Below, piece after piece: positions 14,059 through 21,360 of a stretch of 22,534 nucleotides of DNA; the stretch's first letter is position 1; every line of letters starts with the position of its first letter. The position numbers and the translations under genes are program-made. Origin of the DNA: DATIJP01 sp964569185 (GTDB lineage: Bacteria > Chlamydiota > Chlamydiia > Chlamydiales > Rhabdochlamydiaceae). The DNA lies in NCBI GenBank assembly GCA_964569185.1, contig CAZMTP010000024.1, positions 1-22,534 on the forward strand, in the 5' to 3' direction. A model generated the notes under the pieces. It made no database searches and had not been told where the DNA came from. It worked only from the letters and a program-made list of their open reading frames with translations.

Positions 14059-14543
14059 AATTTAAGATCATGGTTTAACTTAGAAATAATCATATCAAAG
14101 GCTATGGGCTGCTGCCTATCCCCAAGTATGATCAGATCCGCATACTGCTTGCTAGGCTCTACAAAAAGATCGTGCATCGGTTTGACAGTTTTTAGGTACT
14201 GCTCTTGGACACTCTTTAAATCTCTAGAACGCTCCCCGATATCGCGCACTGCGCGCCGCAATATTCTAATATCATCACTTGTATGGTCAAAATTGGTCTT
14301 TATCCGCTCCTCTGGGGGCAGAGAAGACAGGCTTTTATAGTAGGCGTCCTGGCTAATAATGACCGAATTTTCAGAGAATACGGCCTGGATCTGGTTAGCT
14401 AGGGTGGTTTTTCCTGAGGCGGTCCCGCCAGCAATTCCTACAATGATTGCAGCCTCTGCTGTAAGGCATTGGACAAGAAAACAGCACATTAGAAATATGA
14501 TTTTAAACATAACAGCTAGAATAACCAGTTTCTTTGAAAACAT
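14055..14543 (-). CDS. udk: uridine kinase-like protein, core deleted, with signal peptide
   Basis: The two ends match uridine kinase well: P-loop GIAGGTASGKTT, the catalytic-Asp motif DAYYK, ERIKTNFDH, then RRAVRDIGERSRDLKSVQEQY and VKPMHDLFVEPSKQYADLII. Compared with E. coli Udk, about 71 residues between NFDH and the TxxDIRxxRR segment are missing without loss of frame (junction near 14276-14288). They include the PVYxxxxHxR uridine-binding part and the VIIxEGIL strand. In front of the P-loop is a hydrophobic leader (MFKIIFLMCCFLVQCLTAEA) like a signal peptide. The start is uncertain: ATG 14543 is chosen, GTG 14558 or ATG 14510 are possible. Activity as a uridine kinase is doubtful; it may be a decaying gene or a repurposed one. 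Confidence 0.8.
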   Translation of the reverse strand: MFSKKLVILAVMFKIIFLMCCFLVQCLTAEAAIIVGIAGGTASGKTTLANQIQAVFSENSVIISQDAYYKSLSSLPPEERIKTNFDHTSDDIRILRRAVRDIGERSRDLKSVQEQYLKTVKPMHDLFVEPSKQYADLIILGDRQQPIAFDMIISKLNHDLKL

Positions 14544-14581
14544 CCAATGATAAAACACTTCTCCAAAAAACCTAGGTTTTT

Positions 14582-14587
14582 TATAAT
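14582..14587 (+). promoter_or_regulatory. candidate -10 box (TATAAT) for the 54-residue basic protein
   Basis: TATAAT lies 22 bases before the ATG at 14610, leaving a very short leader. The expected -35 position reads TTCTCC, which is weak. Confidence 0.35.
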
Positions 14588-14609
14588 CTGGCTTAAGTTA
14601 GAGGTGATT

Positions 14610-14774
14610 ATGTCAGAAAAAAAACAACCTAATGAAGGTCTTGTAGGCGGCGGAAAATCGCAACGCAAAAAAAACCAGCAAAATCCAGGTTTTTTTGGAA
14701 ATAGATCCCAGGACATGGCTTCCCGCAATGCGATGAAACATCAGCGGTCTAAAGGCCATTCCAAAGGCCGTTAA
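14610..14774 (+). CDS. 54-residue basic hydrophilic protein
   Basis: The frame begins at ATG 14610, with GAGGTGA 4 to 5 bases ahead, and ends in TAA. The product is rich in Lys, Arg, Gln, Asn and Gly (GGGKSQRKKNQQN; MKHQRSKGHSKGR at the end), with no hydrophobic core, so it is probably disordered. Such small basic proteins often bind RNA or DNA. It is divergent from the uridine kinase-like gene and precedes the ornithine cyclodeaminase gene by 63 bases on the same strand. I recognise no family. Confidence 0.6.
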   Translation: MSEKKQPNEGLVGGGKSQRKKNQQNPGFFGNRSQDMASRNAMKHQRSKGHSKGR

Positions 14775-14837
14775 AAGACTCTCCCTGTACAACATTCTTC
14801 CAATGGGGTATGTCTGCTTTTAAGGAGATTTCCCCAT

Positions 14838-15848
14838 ATGGTCCGTGTGATCACAATAGAAGATTTGCGCCAATTGATCAAAAAAGTCACCTTGAAAACA
14901 TTCATGCTGCAACTGATTGAGCGGCTAGAAAAGGACTATTCGCGCTGGCATGAATTTGATAAATCTCCCCGCCATGCGACCCACTATCCCCAAGGGGTCA
15001 TTGAACTGATGCCTATTTCAGATAAAGAATATTACTCCTTTAAATTAGTCAATGGCCATCCCGATAATCCCAAAGAGGGCTATCTCACTGTAGTGGCCAT
15101 AGGAGTACTTTCGACTGCCTCTAACGGGTACCCTGTGCTAATCTCAGAAATGACCCTTCTTACAGCCATTAGGACAGCAGCCACTTCTGCCCTTGCCTCG
15201 AAATGGATGGCAAAAAAGCCAGTGAACCACTTTGGCATTATTGGAACAGGGGCGCAAAGCGAATTTCAGACACTAGCGCACCACTTCAGCTTAGGTGTCA
15301 GCGAGATCTTCTATTTTGATTTAGATCCCAAGGCGATGGAAAAATTTGCGAAAAATTTAAAACCTTACAACCTCAAGCTCCATCCCTGTAAAAATGCACA
15401 ATCTGTGGCGGAACAAAGTGATATTGTGACGACAGCCACTGCAGAAAAAGGGCGCCAAAAAGTGATTCTTGGCAGCTGGGTCAAGCCAGGCACTCATATC
15501 AACGGGATTGGGGGAGATTGCCCTGGGAAAACAGAGCTAGACCCTTCGCTTGTGGAAAAAAGCAAAATTGTGATCGAACAGTTCGCACAAAGCAAAATTG
15601 AAGGCGAGATCCAACAGCTAGGCGAAGGCCGCGTGTTTACAGAATTATGGGAGGTTGTCACAAAGAAAAAAAAGGTGCGCACCTCGGATCAGGAGATTAC
15701 CCTATTTGATTCGGTGGGTTTTGCTTTAGAAGATTATAGCACCCTGCGGCTGACCCACCTTTTAGCCAAAGAACATGGTATAGGTCATATGTTAGACATG
15801 GTGCCAGACGTTTCAGACCCCAAAAACCTGTTCTCTTTATTCGGATAA
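14838..15848 (+). CDS. ocd: ornithine cyclodeaminase
   Basis: This 336-residue enzyme of the ornithine cyclodeaminase/mu-crystallin family converts L-ornithine to L-proline and ammonia with bound NAD. The fold is clear: FGIIGTGAQSEFQ (Rossmann loop, 132-144), VTTATA (197-202) and HINGIGGDCPGKTELD (220-235). Residues known to bind substrate in the Pseudomonas putida enzyme fall at the same positions: Arg 45 (SPRHATH), Lys 69 (SFKLVNGHP), Arg 112 (AIRTAATSALAS), and the catalytic Asp at 227 in GGD. This favours a true ornithine enzyme over alanine dehydrogenase or a crystallin-like reductase. AAGGAG precedes the ATG and a terminator overlaps the stop. It has no signal peptide. Confidence 0.92.
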   Translation: MVRVITIEDLRQLIKKVTLKTFMLQLIERLEKDYSRWHEFDKSPRHATHYPQGVIELMPISDKEYYSFKLVNGHPDNPKEGYLTVVAIGVLSTASNGYPVLISEMTLLTAIRTAATSALASKWMAKKPVNHFGIIGTGAQSEFQTLAHHFSLGVSEIFYFDLDPKAMEKFAKNLKPYNLKLHPCKNAQSVAEQSDIVTTATAEKGRQKVILGSWVKPGTHINGIGGDCPGKTELDPSLVEKSKIVIEQFAQSKIEGEIQQLGEGRVFTELWEVVTKKKKVRTSDQEITLFDSVGFALEDYSTLRLTHLLAKEHGIGHMLDMVPDVSDPKNLFSLFG

Positions 15849-15870
15849 GAAACTATTGCTTATCTTTTTC
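15844..15870 (+). terminator. terminator after ornithine cyclodeaminase
   Basis: GATAAG and CTTATC pair around a 9-base loop and are followed by TTTTTC. The stem includes the ornithine cyclodeaminase stop codon. Confidence 0.65.
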
Positions 15871-16192
15871 TACTAGGAATCACAGCTACGATGATGCCTA
15901 CAATGACCAGTATATAGCCGCCCACTCTGAGCTGCCCTGCGAGCTGTTCATATCTGTCTACTTCGGCCTGCCCTGCATTGATCCTACTCTGAGCGGATCC
16001 TGTGAATGCTTTGCCTACAGGTTTTGTGGCGCGGCTCATTCCAAAAATAGATTCTGTAGTATCTACCTGTCTTTGCCCTGACGCAATTTCAGCTTTTCCC
16101 TCTAAAACACGCGCACTGATGTAGTTAGATGTCAAAATCAACACAGCGCCGCCTATGGCAAGCAAAATCCCTATAATTCTTCTTAAATTCAT
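15860..16192 (-). CDS. two-helix membrane protein, unknown
   Basis: This 110-residue protein has a membrane helix at each end (about 5-24 and 89-106) joined by a polar stretch of 60 residues rich in Gln, Ala, Arg and Glu, which is probably helical (LEGKAEIASGQRQVD; SRINAGQAEVDRYEQLAGQL). Both termini are basic, so the middle would lie in the periplasm. The ribosome site GAGGGG precedes the ATG closely. An inverted repeat (CCTTAC at 16212-16217, GTAAGG at 16233-16238) lies in its upstream region and may form a leader hairpin or an operator. No function is recognised. Confidence 0.72.
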   Translation of the reverse strand: MNLRRIIGILLAIGGAVLILTSNYISARVLEGKAEIASGQRQVDTTESIFGMSRATKPVGKAFTGSAQSRINAGQAEVDRYEQLAGQLRVGGYILVIVGIIVAVIPSRKR

Positions 16193-16296
16193 AACCCCTC
16201 ATGGTTTAATTCCTTACTTTATTTCTATAGACGTAAGGCCCTTTTTTTTCTAATAAAAAATATATAGTTTAATTTTTAAAAAAGATGTGATTTTAA

Positions 16297-16325
16297 TTGA
16301 AATTAAAAACAAATTTTACTATAAT
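16297..16325 (+). promoter_or_regulatory. promoter of the Inc-like gene
   Basis: TTGAAA (16297-16302) is followed after exactly 17 bases by a perfect TATAAT (16320-16325), giving a leader of about 28 bases. Confidence 0.6.
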
Positions 16326-16359
16326 ATTTATTATAATTTTAATAATGAGGTTAAAAAAT

Positions 16360-16773
16360 ATGAGTACAGAAACTAAACGAGGAGAATTTACTCCAGTGCG
16401 ACAAGATGAACCACTTCAAGCCATTCCAGTTAATATCACTCCCGTCCAAGCTATTCCCTTGCGTGGGATCCCAATTCCTCCTGAAATAACGGGGACTGCA
16501 AGACGCGCATTAGAAATATTAAATGAAAGCCCGCTCGCACTTGTAGAAGATGAAGCAGTTGTTGAAGAAAGAAGAGCAAGAAGAGAGAAATATTGTCTGT
16601 CTACTATGGTAAGTAGTGTTTTATATGGCGTTTCGGGTGTTTTGTTTTATGCGGGAGCGACACTGGCAGATACTGATGCAAAGCGCATTTTTTGTTACAC
16701 AGCAGGGTCTGTTATAGCAGTCGGAACCACTATTTTCCTTTGCCACTGTACAGATCGCTATTACCAAACTTAA
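16360..16773 (+). CDS. bilobed membrane protein, candidate inclusion membrane (Inc) protein
   Basis: Read from ATG 16360 (GAGG 9 bases ahead) this encodes 137 residues. A longer frame from 16297 starts at the promoter itself and is rejected. Residues 1-77 are polar, with an Ile-Pro repeat (AIPVNITPVQAIPLRGIPIPPE region, 21-42) and a charged helix EERRARREKY. Two hydrophobic helices (about 79-102 and 110-129) are separated by a short loop TLADTDAK and followed by a tail of only a few residues. Two closely spaced helices with a short turn are the signature of chlamydial Inc proteins, which type III secretion inserts into the inclusion membrane with both ends in host cytosol. Sequence homology to a known Inc is not claimed. 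Confidence 0.68.
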   Translation: MSTETKRGEFTPVRQDEPLQAIPVNITPVQAIPLRGIPIPPEITGTARRALEILNESPLALVEDEAVVEERRARREKYCLSTMVSSVLYGVSGVLFYAGATLADTDAKRIFCYTAGSVIAVGTTIFLCHCTDRYYQT

Positions 16774-16788
16774 ACAGTCACATCACAG

Positions 16789-17361
16789 CTATAGTTGCGC
16801 TTTGATTTTTAACACGTTTTCCTCAACAGAGTGTGTGTGGGTGTTTATTTCAAGATCATAAGCCACATTTTCATGCACTTTAAAATACTGCCCCCGCGCG
16901 CCCCCAAGAAATCTATCCCCTCTTGAACGTTCGCGCTCTTCCAATATATGAAGAGGAGTAATCACACCAACGTACAGAACATCATAATCTTTGAGGACTT
17001 TCCGCCACTCTTCCACCTCAATTGCTCCAAAGGCAACATCATCAATAATCAGGTTATAATGTTGTGAGGCAAGAAGAAGTGCGATATCTTTAAGAGTGCG
17101 CACGATGCGTTTAGCAAAGGGCCCCGCATGAACATGATAAATGGGATGCCCTGTTGGGTCTTTGGCTGGTTCCCACGAAAAACCCAAAGAAGCACTACCA
17201 CCCTTCCAGTTGTTGAGCTTCTCAGGCATAAACCCAATCAATTTATCAATCCCAATGCGAAGATAGGGTTCAGAAAGCGCTTCTTGGAGAGCTTTGGCTA
17301 AAGTAGTCTTACCAGAACTAGAAGGGCCATTTAGGTAGATAATTTTAGCCATCTGTGCCAT
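16789..17361 (-). CDS. chloramphenicol phosphotransferase-like P-loop kinase
   Basis: This 190-residue protein of the CPT family has a P-loop (LNGPSSSGKTTLA, 10-22), Asp 39 in GIDKLIGF at the position of the catalytic Asp of Streptomyces CPT, LIIDDV, and the family C-terminal block VGVxxPLxxLExRExxRGDR followed by ARGQ and VH...YDLEINT. Family members phosphorylate small molecules; chloramphenicol was the first substrate shown, but most bacterial homologues have unknown substrates, so resistance should not be assumed. ATG 17361 is preceded by GAGG at suitable spacing. It is convergent with the Inc-like gene, 15 bases apart. Confidence 0.88.
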   Translation of the reverse strand: MAQMAKIIYLNGPSSSGKTTLAKALQEALSEPYLRIGIDKLIGFMPEKLNNWKGGSASLGFSWEPAKDPTGHPIYHVHAGPFAKRIVRTLKDIALLLASQHYNLIIDDVAFGAIEVEEWRKVLKDYDVLYVGVITPLHILEERERSRGDRFLGGARGQYFKVHENVAYDLEINTHTHSVEENVLKIKAQL

Positions 17362-17454
17362 CGGAAAAACCTCAAGCTACTGAATTAGCTACCCTATTAA
17401 CTATATTTCCGAACATCATTAACCTCTTTTTTTACAAGGAAGAGTTTACAAAAA

Positions 17455-17574
17455 ATGTCTAAAAAATGCAATCAAAACCTGCTTAAAATTATATCATCTA
17501 AGCGAGGTAAAAATATCCGTTATTTATGTTTCTTCAACCTGTCTCTCACACTCTTTTTAAAAAGAATTGGTTAA
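17455..17574 (+). CDS. possible 39-residue leader peptide, doubtful
   Basis: This short frame has ATG at 17455, AAGGAAGAG about 11 bases upstream, and TAA just before the first porin gene. The product is basic in the first half (KIISSKRGKNIR) and hydrophobic in the second (YLCFFNLSLTLFL). It fills most of the gap before the porins. Low confidence: the length is close to chance for an AT-rich gap. Confidence 0.22.
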   Translation: MSKKCNQNLLKIISSKRGKNIRYLCFFNLSLTLFLKRIG

Positions 17575-17596
17575 AAAAATAGATAATGCTTAGAAT
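17567..17596 (+). promoter_or_regulatory. candidate promoter of the porin cluster
   Basis: TTGGTT (17567-17572) and TAGAAT (17591-17596) are 18 bases apart, and the expected start lies about 17 bases before the first porin's TTG codon. Confidence 0.35.
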
Positions 17597-17619
17597 TCCA
17601 GACTCAAAAGGATTGTTGA

Positions 17620-18681
17620 TTGAAAATCGATTCCTTCTGCAGCCTGTTGATTTTAGCCTTTTGTTTTCCTCTTTTTTCTGATGTTAATGCATCTTGTGAA
17701 TGTGTCCAAGAATGTTGTGATGGATTGCCAAACGTTTCTACCAGGCTTAATCCAAATTGTAGAGATTTTGATCTTTTTGCCGCACTCATCGTATGGACCG
17801 CTAGAGAAGCTGGTTCAGACTGTTGGGCGGAGGTGATTACTACTACTAGTTCTTCTCTTTCCAATGACTTAAGACAAGTGGATTTTGGTTGGGATCCTGG
17901 TTTTAAAGTGGGTATTGGCTATGGGATGATGCATGACCAGTGGGATACACAAGCCTATTATACATGGTTCCACACTAAGGGAAAAGATCGTGTTTCAAGC
18001 AAACCTGGCGCAGTCCATTCTACATTTTTAGGCAATTTTTATATCGACAATGCGGATGGAGCTGGTCTTTCTGGTCCCTCTTATCAAAAGGCGCGCATCG
18101 ATTGGACAATCCGTTTTAATATATTTGACTGGGAACTTGGCCGTAATTTTTGGGTGAGCAATTCTCTATCTCTCCGTCCTTTTCTCGGTATAAAAGGCGG
18201 ATGGATACACCAATCCATTCACTCAAAGTGGGAAAATCCTACTCTAACTAGTGGTCCACTTTTTGATGTAGGAACAGAAAATCTCAAAAATAACTTCTGG
18301 GGTATTGGTCCTGTGGCAGGAATCAACACTAAGTGGAATTTGTTCAATTACGAGTGCCATTCTTTTAATCTCTTTGGTGACTTTTCGGGAGCCCTTATGT
18401 GGGGACATTGGTCATTTAGCGATCTCTTCAAAAATGACATTCAGCAACAAGTTTCTGTTGGTCTTGAAAATATGAATAGCGGTGCTTCGATGGTGCGCGC
18501 ATTTATGGGATTTAGTTGGGAAGGAATTTTTAGCCAAAACCGGTACCAGTTTTCTGCAAGATTAGGCTATGAAATGCAATTTTGGTTAGATCAATTGCAA
18601 TTTTATTCTTTTGTTGGAGGGAGATTGTCTAATGAGCTGACATTGCAAGGAGGAACTCTTGAGTTTTGCTTCGATTTTTAA
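17620..18681 (+). CDS. MOMP-like outer membrane porin 1 of the tandem
   Basis: This 353-residue beta-barrel protein of the Legionella-OMP/Lpg1974 type is abundant in Waddlia and Simkania relatives. It has a signal peptide (about residues 1-24, ending VNA), a Cys-rich mature start (SCECVQECC), the shared GLPNVSTR motif, many aromatic-alternating strands, and a C-terminal CFDF with the terminal Phe expected for BAM recognition. Shared blocks are WDPGFKVGIGYGMMHDQWDTQ, NIFDWELGRNFWVS, RPFLGIKGGWIHQ and LGYEMQFWLDQLQ. No ATG is suitably placed; TTG 17620 with AAAGGA about ten bases ahead is the start. The likely role is a surface porin and adhesin, disulfide-linked in the cell envelope. Confidence 0.88.
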   Translation: MKIDSFCSLLILAFCFPLFSDVNASCECVQECCDGLPNVSTRLNPNCRDFDLFAALIVWTAREAGSDCWAEVITTTSSSLSNDLRQVDFGWDPGFKVGIGYGMMHDQWDTQAYYTWFHTKGKDRVSSKPGAVHSTFLGNFYIDNADGAGLSGPSYQKARIDWTIRFNIFDWELGRNFWVSNSLSLRPFLGIKGGWIHQSIHSKWENPTLTSGPLFDVGTENLKNNFWGIGPVAGINTKWNLFNYECHSFNLFGDFSGALMWGHWSFSDLFKNDIQQQVSVGLENMNSGASMVRAFMGFSWEGIFSQNRYQFSARLGYEMQFWLDQLQFYSFVGGRLSNELTLQGGTLEFCFDF

Positions 18682-19693
18682 TAGAAGCCTCCTTCTCTAT
18701 ATAATATTGTTTGCCTTAACGATACCTCGGCCCTGTACTGCGCAAGAAAACTGCAATGGCTTGCCAAATATTTCCACACGCAACCAAATCTGTTGCAATA
18801 GTTGGATTATCTCTGCCGATTTTCTTGCCTGGTACGCTTCCGAAGAGGTAGCCTCTATTTGGGCCGATGTGATCAGTGTCGGAGTGAATACAAGTACTTG
18901 GAAAGCGCCAGGATTTAATTTTAAATGGGATTATGGTTTCCGTGTCGGAATTGGATACGATCTCCTCTACGACCAATGGGACACTGGGCTGTATTGGACT
19001 TGGTATCGTACTGATGCTAAACATACTATTCCCTTTCAACCAAATACTCTGATTGGGCCCGAATTTGATGCTGCTTTTTTGAGTGGTAACACCCCTCAAA
19101 GCATGAGTGCACGATGGAGTCTTCTTTTTAATATGTTTGATTGGGAATTAGGAAGAAATTATTGGGTTAGCAAGTATCTGTCTTTACGCCCTTTCATAGG
19201 AATAAAGGGAGGCTGGATCAACCAATCGATCCTTGCACACTACTTCAATCTGACAATTGATCACGTTTTGACGAGCCATTCTGGAAGAGAGCACTTAAAA
19301 AACAATTTTTGGGGAATAGGACCTTTAGGAGGCGTGAATACAAAATGGAATATTCGCAATTTTAGGTGCCATTTCTTCAATTTCTTTGGTGATTTTTCTA
19401 TAGCAACAATGTGGGGAACTTGGAATTGCAGCGATGAATACAAAAATACAGTGTCCCGGACATCTTCGGTAACCATGAAAAGATCAACACTAGGATCCCT
19501 GATGTTCCGAGGATTTTTGGGAATTGGTTGGGAGGCAGACATTCGCGCAGGGAGAGCGCATTTTGCAACAAAACTAGGTTATGAAATGCAGCTCTGGGTG
19601 AATCAACTCCGCTTGGCGACCTTCCAACTCCAACGTTTGCACCATGATTTGACTTTACAAGGAGTAACACTCAATTGCCGATTCGATTTTTAA
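18659..19693 (+). CDS. MOMP-like outer membrane porin 2 of the tandem
   Basis: This 344-residue paralogue of the preceding gene also has a TTG start. AAGGAGG lies 5 to 6 bases before TTG 18659, inside the last codons of porin 1, and the genes overlap by 23 bases in different frames, so translation is coupled. The signal peptide ends around PCTA|QEN. The family blocks are WDYGFRVGIGYDLLYDQWDTG, NMFDWELGRNYWVS, RPFIGIKGGWINQ, WGIGPLGGVNTKW and LGYEMQLWVNQL, with terminal CRFDF. The Cys-rich start of porin 1 is reduced here to ENCNG and ICCN. The segment lying between the conserved blocks (about residues 150-165 and 205-225) differs most and probably forms surface loops. Confidence 0.87.
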   Translation: MSFASIFNRSLLLYIILFALTIPRPCTAQENCNGLPNISTRNQICCNSWIISADFLAWYASEEVASIWADVISVGVNTSTWKAPGFNFKWDYGFRVGIGYDLLYDQWDTGLYWTWYRTDAKHTIPFQPNTLIGPEFDAAFLSGNTPQSMSARWSLLFNMFDWELGRNYWVSKYLSLRPFIGIKGGWINQSILAHYFNLTIDHVLTSHSGREHLKNNFWGIGPLGGVNTKWNIRNFRCHFFNFFGDFSIATMWGTWNCSDEYKNTVSRTSSVTMKRSTLGSLMFRGFLGIGWEADIRAGRAHFATKLGYEMQLWVNQLRLATFQLQRLHHDLTLQGVTLNCRFDF

Positions 19694-19705
19694 AAAGAGA
19701 AGAAA

Positions 19706-20728
19706 ATGATAATTATTAGAAATAATTTTCACAGTTTATACCGAAATTGTTTAATAAATATAGTCTCTTTTTTTTCTATGGTTATCGGTGGGAGCGTCCA
19801 TGCAGAAGAAGGGTTGCCAAATCTTTCTATTCGACCAGAAACACAATCAAGAACCATCGATATTTTTGCAGATGCGCTCTACTGGCATACCGGGGAAACA
19901 GTAGACTGGGCCTTTACCCTTGTAAATAATCAAAATTCCGAGCAAGCCGCATACAAAACATTCTCTTTTAATTGGGCTCCGGGCTTCCGTGTTGGGCTTG
20001 GGTATAATATGAAGCATGATGATTGGGACACTCAATTAAGCTATACCTGGTTTCAATCCAAAGCAACCGATCATGCAAGCGGATTGGTGACATCCGCTTT
20101 TTTAGCCGCTAGACTTTCCTTATTAGAACCTTTTTCCACAGGGAAAGCACGCATCAATTTACGTTACAACATATTTGACTGGGATTTAGGCCGTAGCTTT
20201 TTAGTGAGTCATTACCTATGTTTCCGCCCCTTTATAGGATTAAAGGGAGGAAGGATCAATCAGATGATTCACTCTAAATGGACAATCCCCAATTTTCTCG
20301 ACCTATTTACATTCATTGCTAAAGAAAAAATTACAAATCGCTTTCAAGGCGCAGGGCCAAAAGGTGGAGTGACTGGAAAATGGTGTTTCGGAAATATAGA
20401 GGCCCGTTGCTTCAGCCTTATTGGAACATTTGAAGCGGGTTATCTATGGGGACACTGGACAATTAGAGATAAATTTGTTGATAGTTTACTTACAGTCATT
20501 TTTGTTAAACCATCAAAGCGCAACTTTGGATCTTTAGTACTCCATGCATTCATCGGTTTGGGATGGGATTGCAATTTTGATCACGACCGGGCCCACTTCA
20601 GTGCAAAAATTGGCTACGAAATAGAAGATTGGTTCAATCAATTCCAGATCTATTCTGACGCATCCGGCTCCCAAAACAACAACCTGATCTTACAAGGACT
20701 TAATGCGGGCGTCCGTTTTGATTTCTAA
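19706..20728 (+). CDS. MOMP-like outer membrane porin 3 of the tandem
   Basis: This 340-residue third paralogue begins at ATG 19706 behind AGAGAAG and 12 bases after porin 2. The signal peptide is longer than usual (about 33 residues, ending SVHA|EEG). It keeps GLPNLSIR, WAPGFRVGLGYNMKHDDWDTQ, NIFDWDLGRSFLVS, RPFIGLKGGRINQ, GAGPKGGVTGKW and IGYEIEDWFNQFQ, with terminal VRFDF. It is the most diverged of the three and has lost the N-terminal cysteines, so it may not join disulfide cross-links in the same way. A weak stem (GTAAG/CTTAC, 20744-20764) follows the stop. Confidence 0.87.
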   Translation: MIIIRNNFHSLYRNCLINIVSFFSMVIGGSVHAEEGLPNLSIRPETQSRTIDIFADALYWHTGETVDWAFTLVNNQNSEQAAYKTFSFNWAPGFRVGLGYNMKHDDWDTQLSYTWFQSKATDHASGLVTSAFLAARLSLLEPFSTGKARINLRYNIFDWDLGRSFLVSHYLCFRPFIGLKGGRINQMIHSKWTIPNFLDLFTFIAKEKITNRFQGAGPKGGVTGKWCFGNIEARCFSLIGTFEAGYLWGHWTIRDKFVDSLLTVIFVKPSKRNFGSLVLHAFIGLGWDCNFDHDRAHFSAKIGYEIEDWFNQFQIYSDASGSQNNNLILQGLNAGVRFDF

Positions 20729-20817
20729 ATAAGACTGGATTGTAAGATGCAAAAAGGCTTACCTTAAAATAAAAAATATTGTTTATTTACAAATTGTTAT
20801 TGTTTATATGTGCAATT

Positions 20818-21360
20818 ATGACAAAAACACTACTTTCACTTCTATTTTGCATATTTTTAATTCTTTATTCCTGCACCAATAATACAAAAGAAGAACAAGA
20901 AGGTATCACAGGTCTATGGTACAGCACGGATCAAAAATCATCTGCGGTACGCTGTCTGGTTGCCATTTATAACTATCAAGGCATGTACTATGGCAGGATA
21001 TTAGTGACGTATGATGGGAAAGGAAATGCCACTGACACAATTCTCGACCAAAAAGACAGAGCACCAGGCATTGTAGGAAATCCTCCCTACTGCGGCTTGG
21101 ATTTTATCTATAATGTAAAAGAAACCAATACCAATGAAGACGGAAATCTCAAATACAAGGGTAAAATCGTAGATCCTGAAAAGGGCAAAGAATATACAGT
21201 TCAATTGTGGCTTGATGGCAATGACCTTATAGTCCGAGGCGAACTGTGGATCTTTGGAAAAAACATACGCTGGTTTAGAGCCTCAAAGGAGGCCCTCCCC
21301 AAAGGTTTTGCATTGAAAGAAATCAAAAAATTCGTGTCCAAAGTGCCACAAACTTATTAA
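20818..21360 (+). CDS. DUF2147 family lipoprotein
   Basis: Read from ATG 20818 this encodes 180 residues starting with a lipoprotein signal (MTKTLLSLLFCIFLILYSC): LYSC is a lipobox and the Cys at 19 would be acylated. The mature part fits DUF2147: GLWYSTD near the start, the central YYGRILVTYDGKGN, a conserved YCGLDFI, then KGKIVDPEKGKEYTVQLWLDGNDLIVRGELWIFGKNIRWFRA, which is the family's C-terminal signature. Function of the family is unknown; it is a periplasmic beta-barrel-like domain. A longer frame from TTG 20779 is possible, but no ribosome site supports either start. Confidence 0.83.
   Translation: MTKTLLSLLFCIFLILYSCTNNTKEEQEGITGLWYSTDQKSSAVRCLVAIYNYQGMYYGRILVTYDGKGNATDTILDQKDRAPGIVGNPPYCGLDFIYNVKETNTNEDGNLKYKGKIVDPEKGKEYTVQLWLDGNDLIVRGELWIFGKNIRWFRASKEALPKGFALKEIKKFVSKVPQTY

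Noticed and set aside
16789..17361. Chloramphenicol resistance gene
   Set aside because: Only the family is supported; substrates of most CPT-like kinases are unknown, so a resistance call is not justified.
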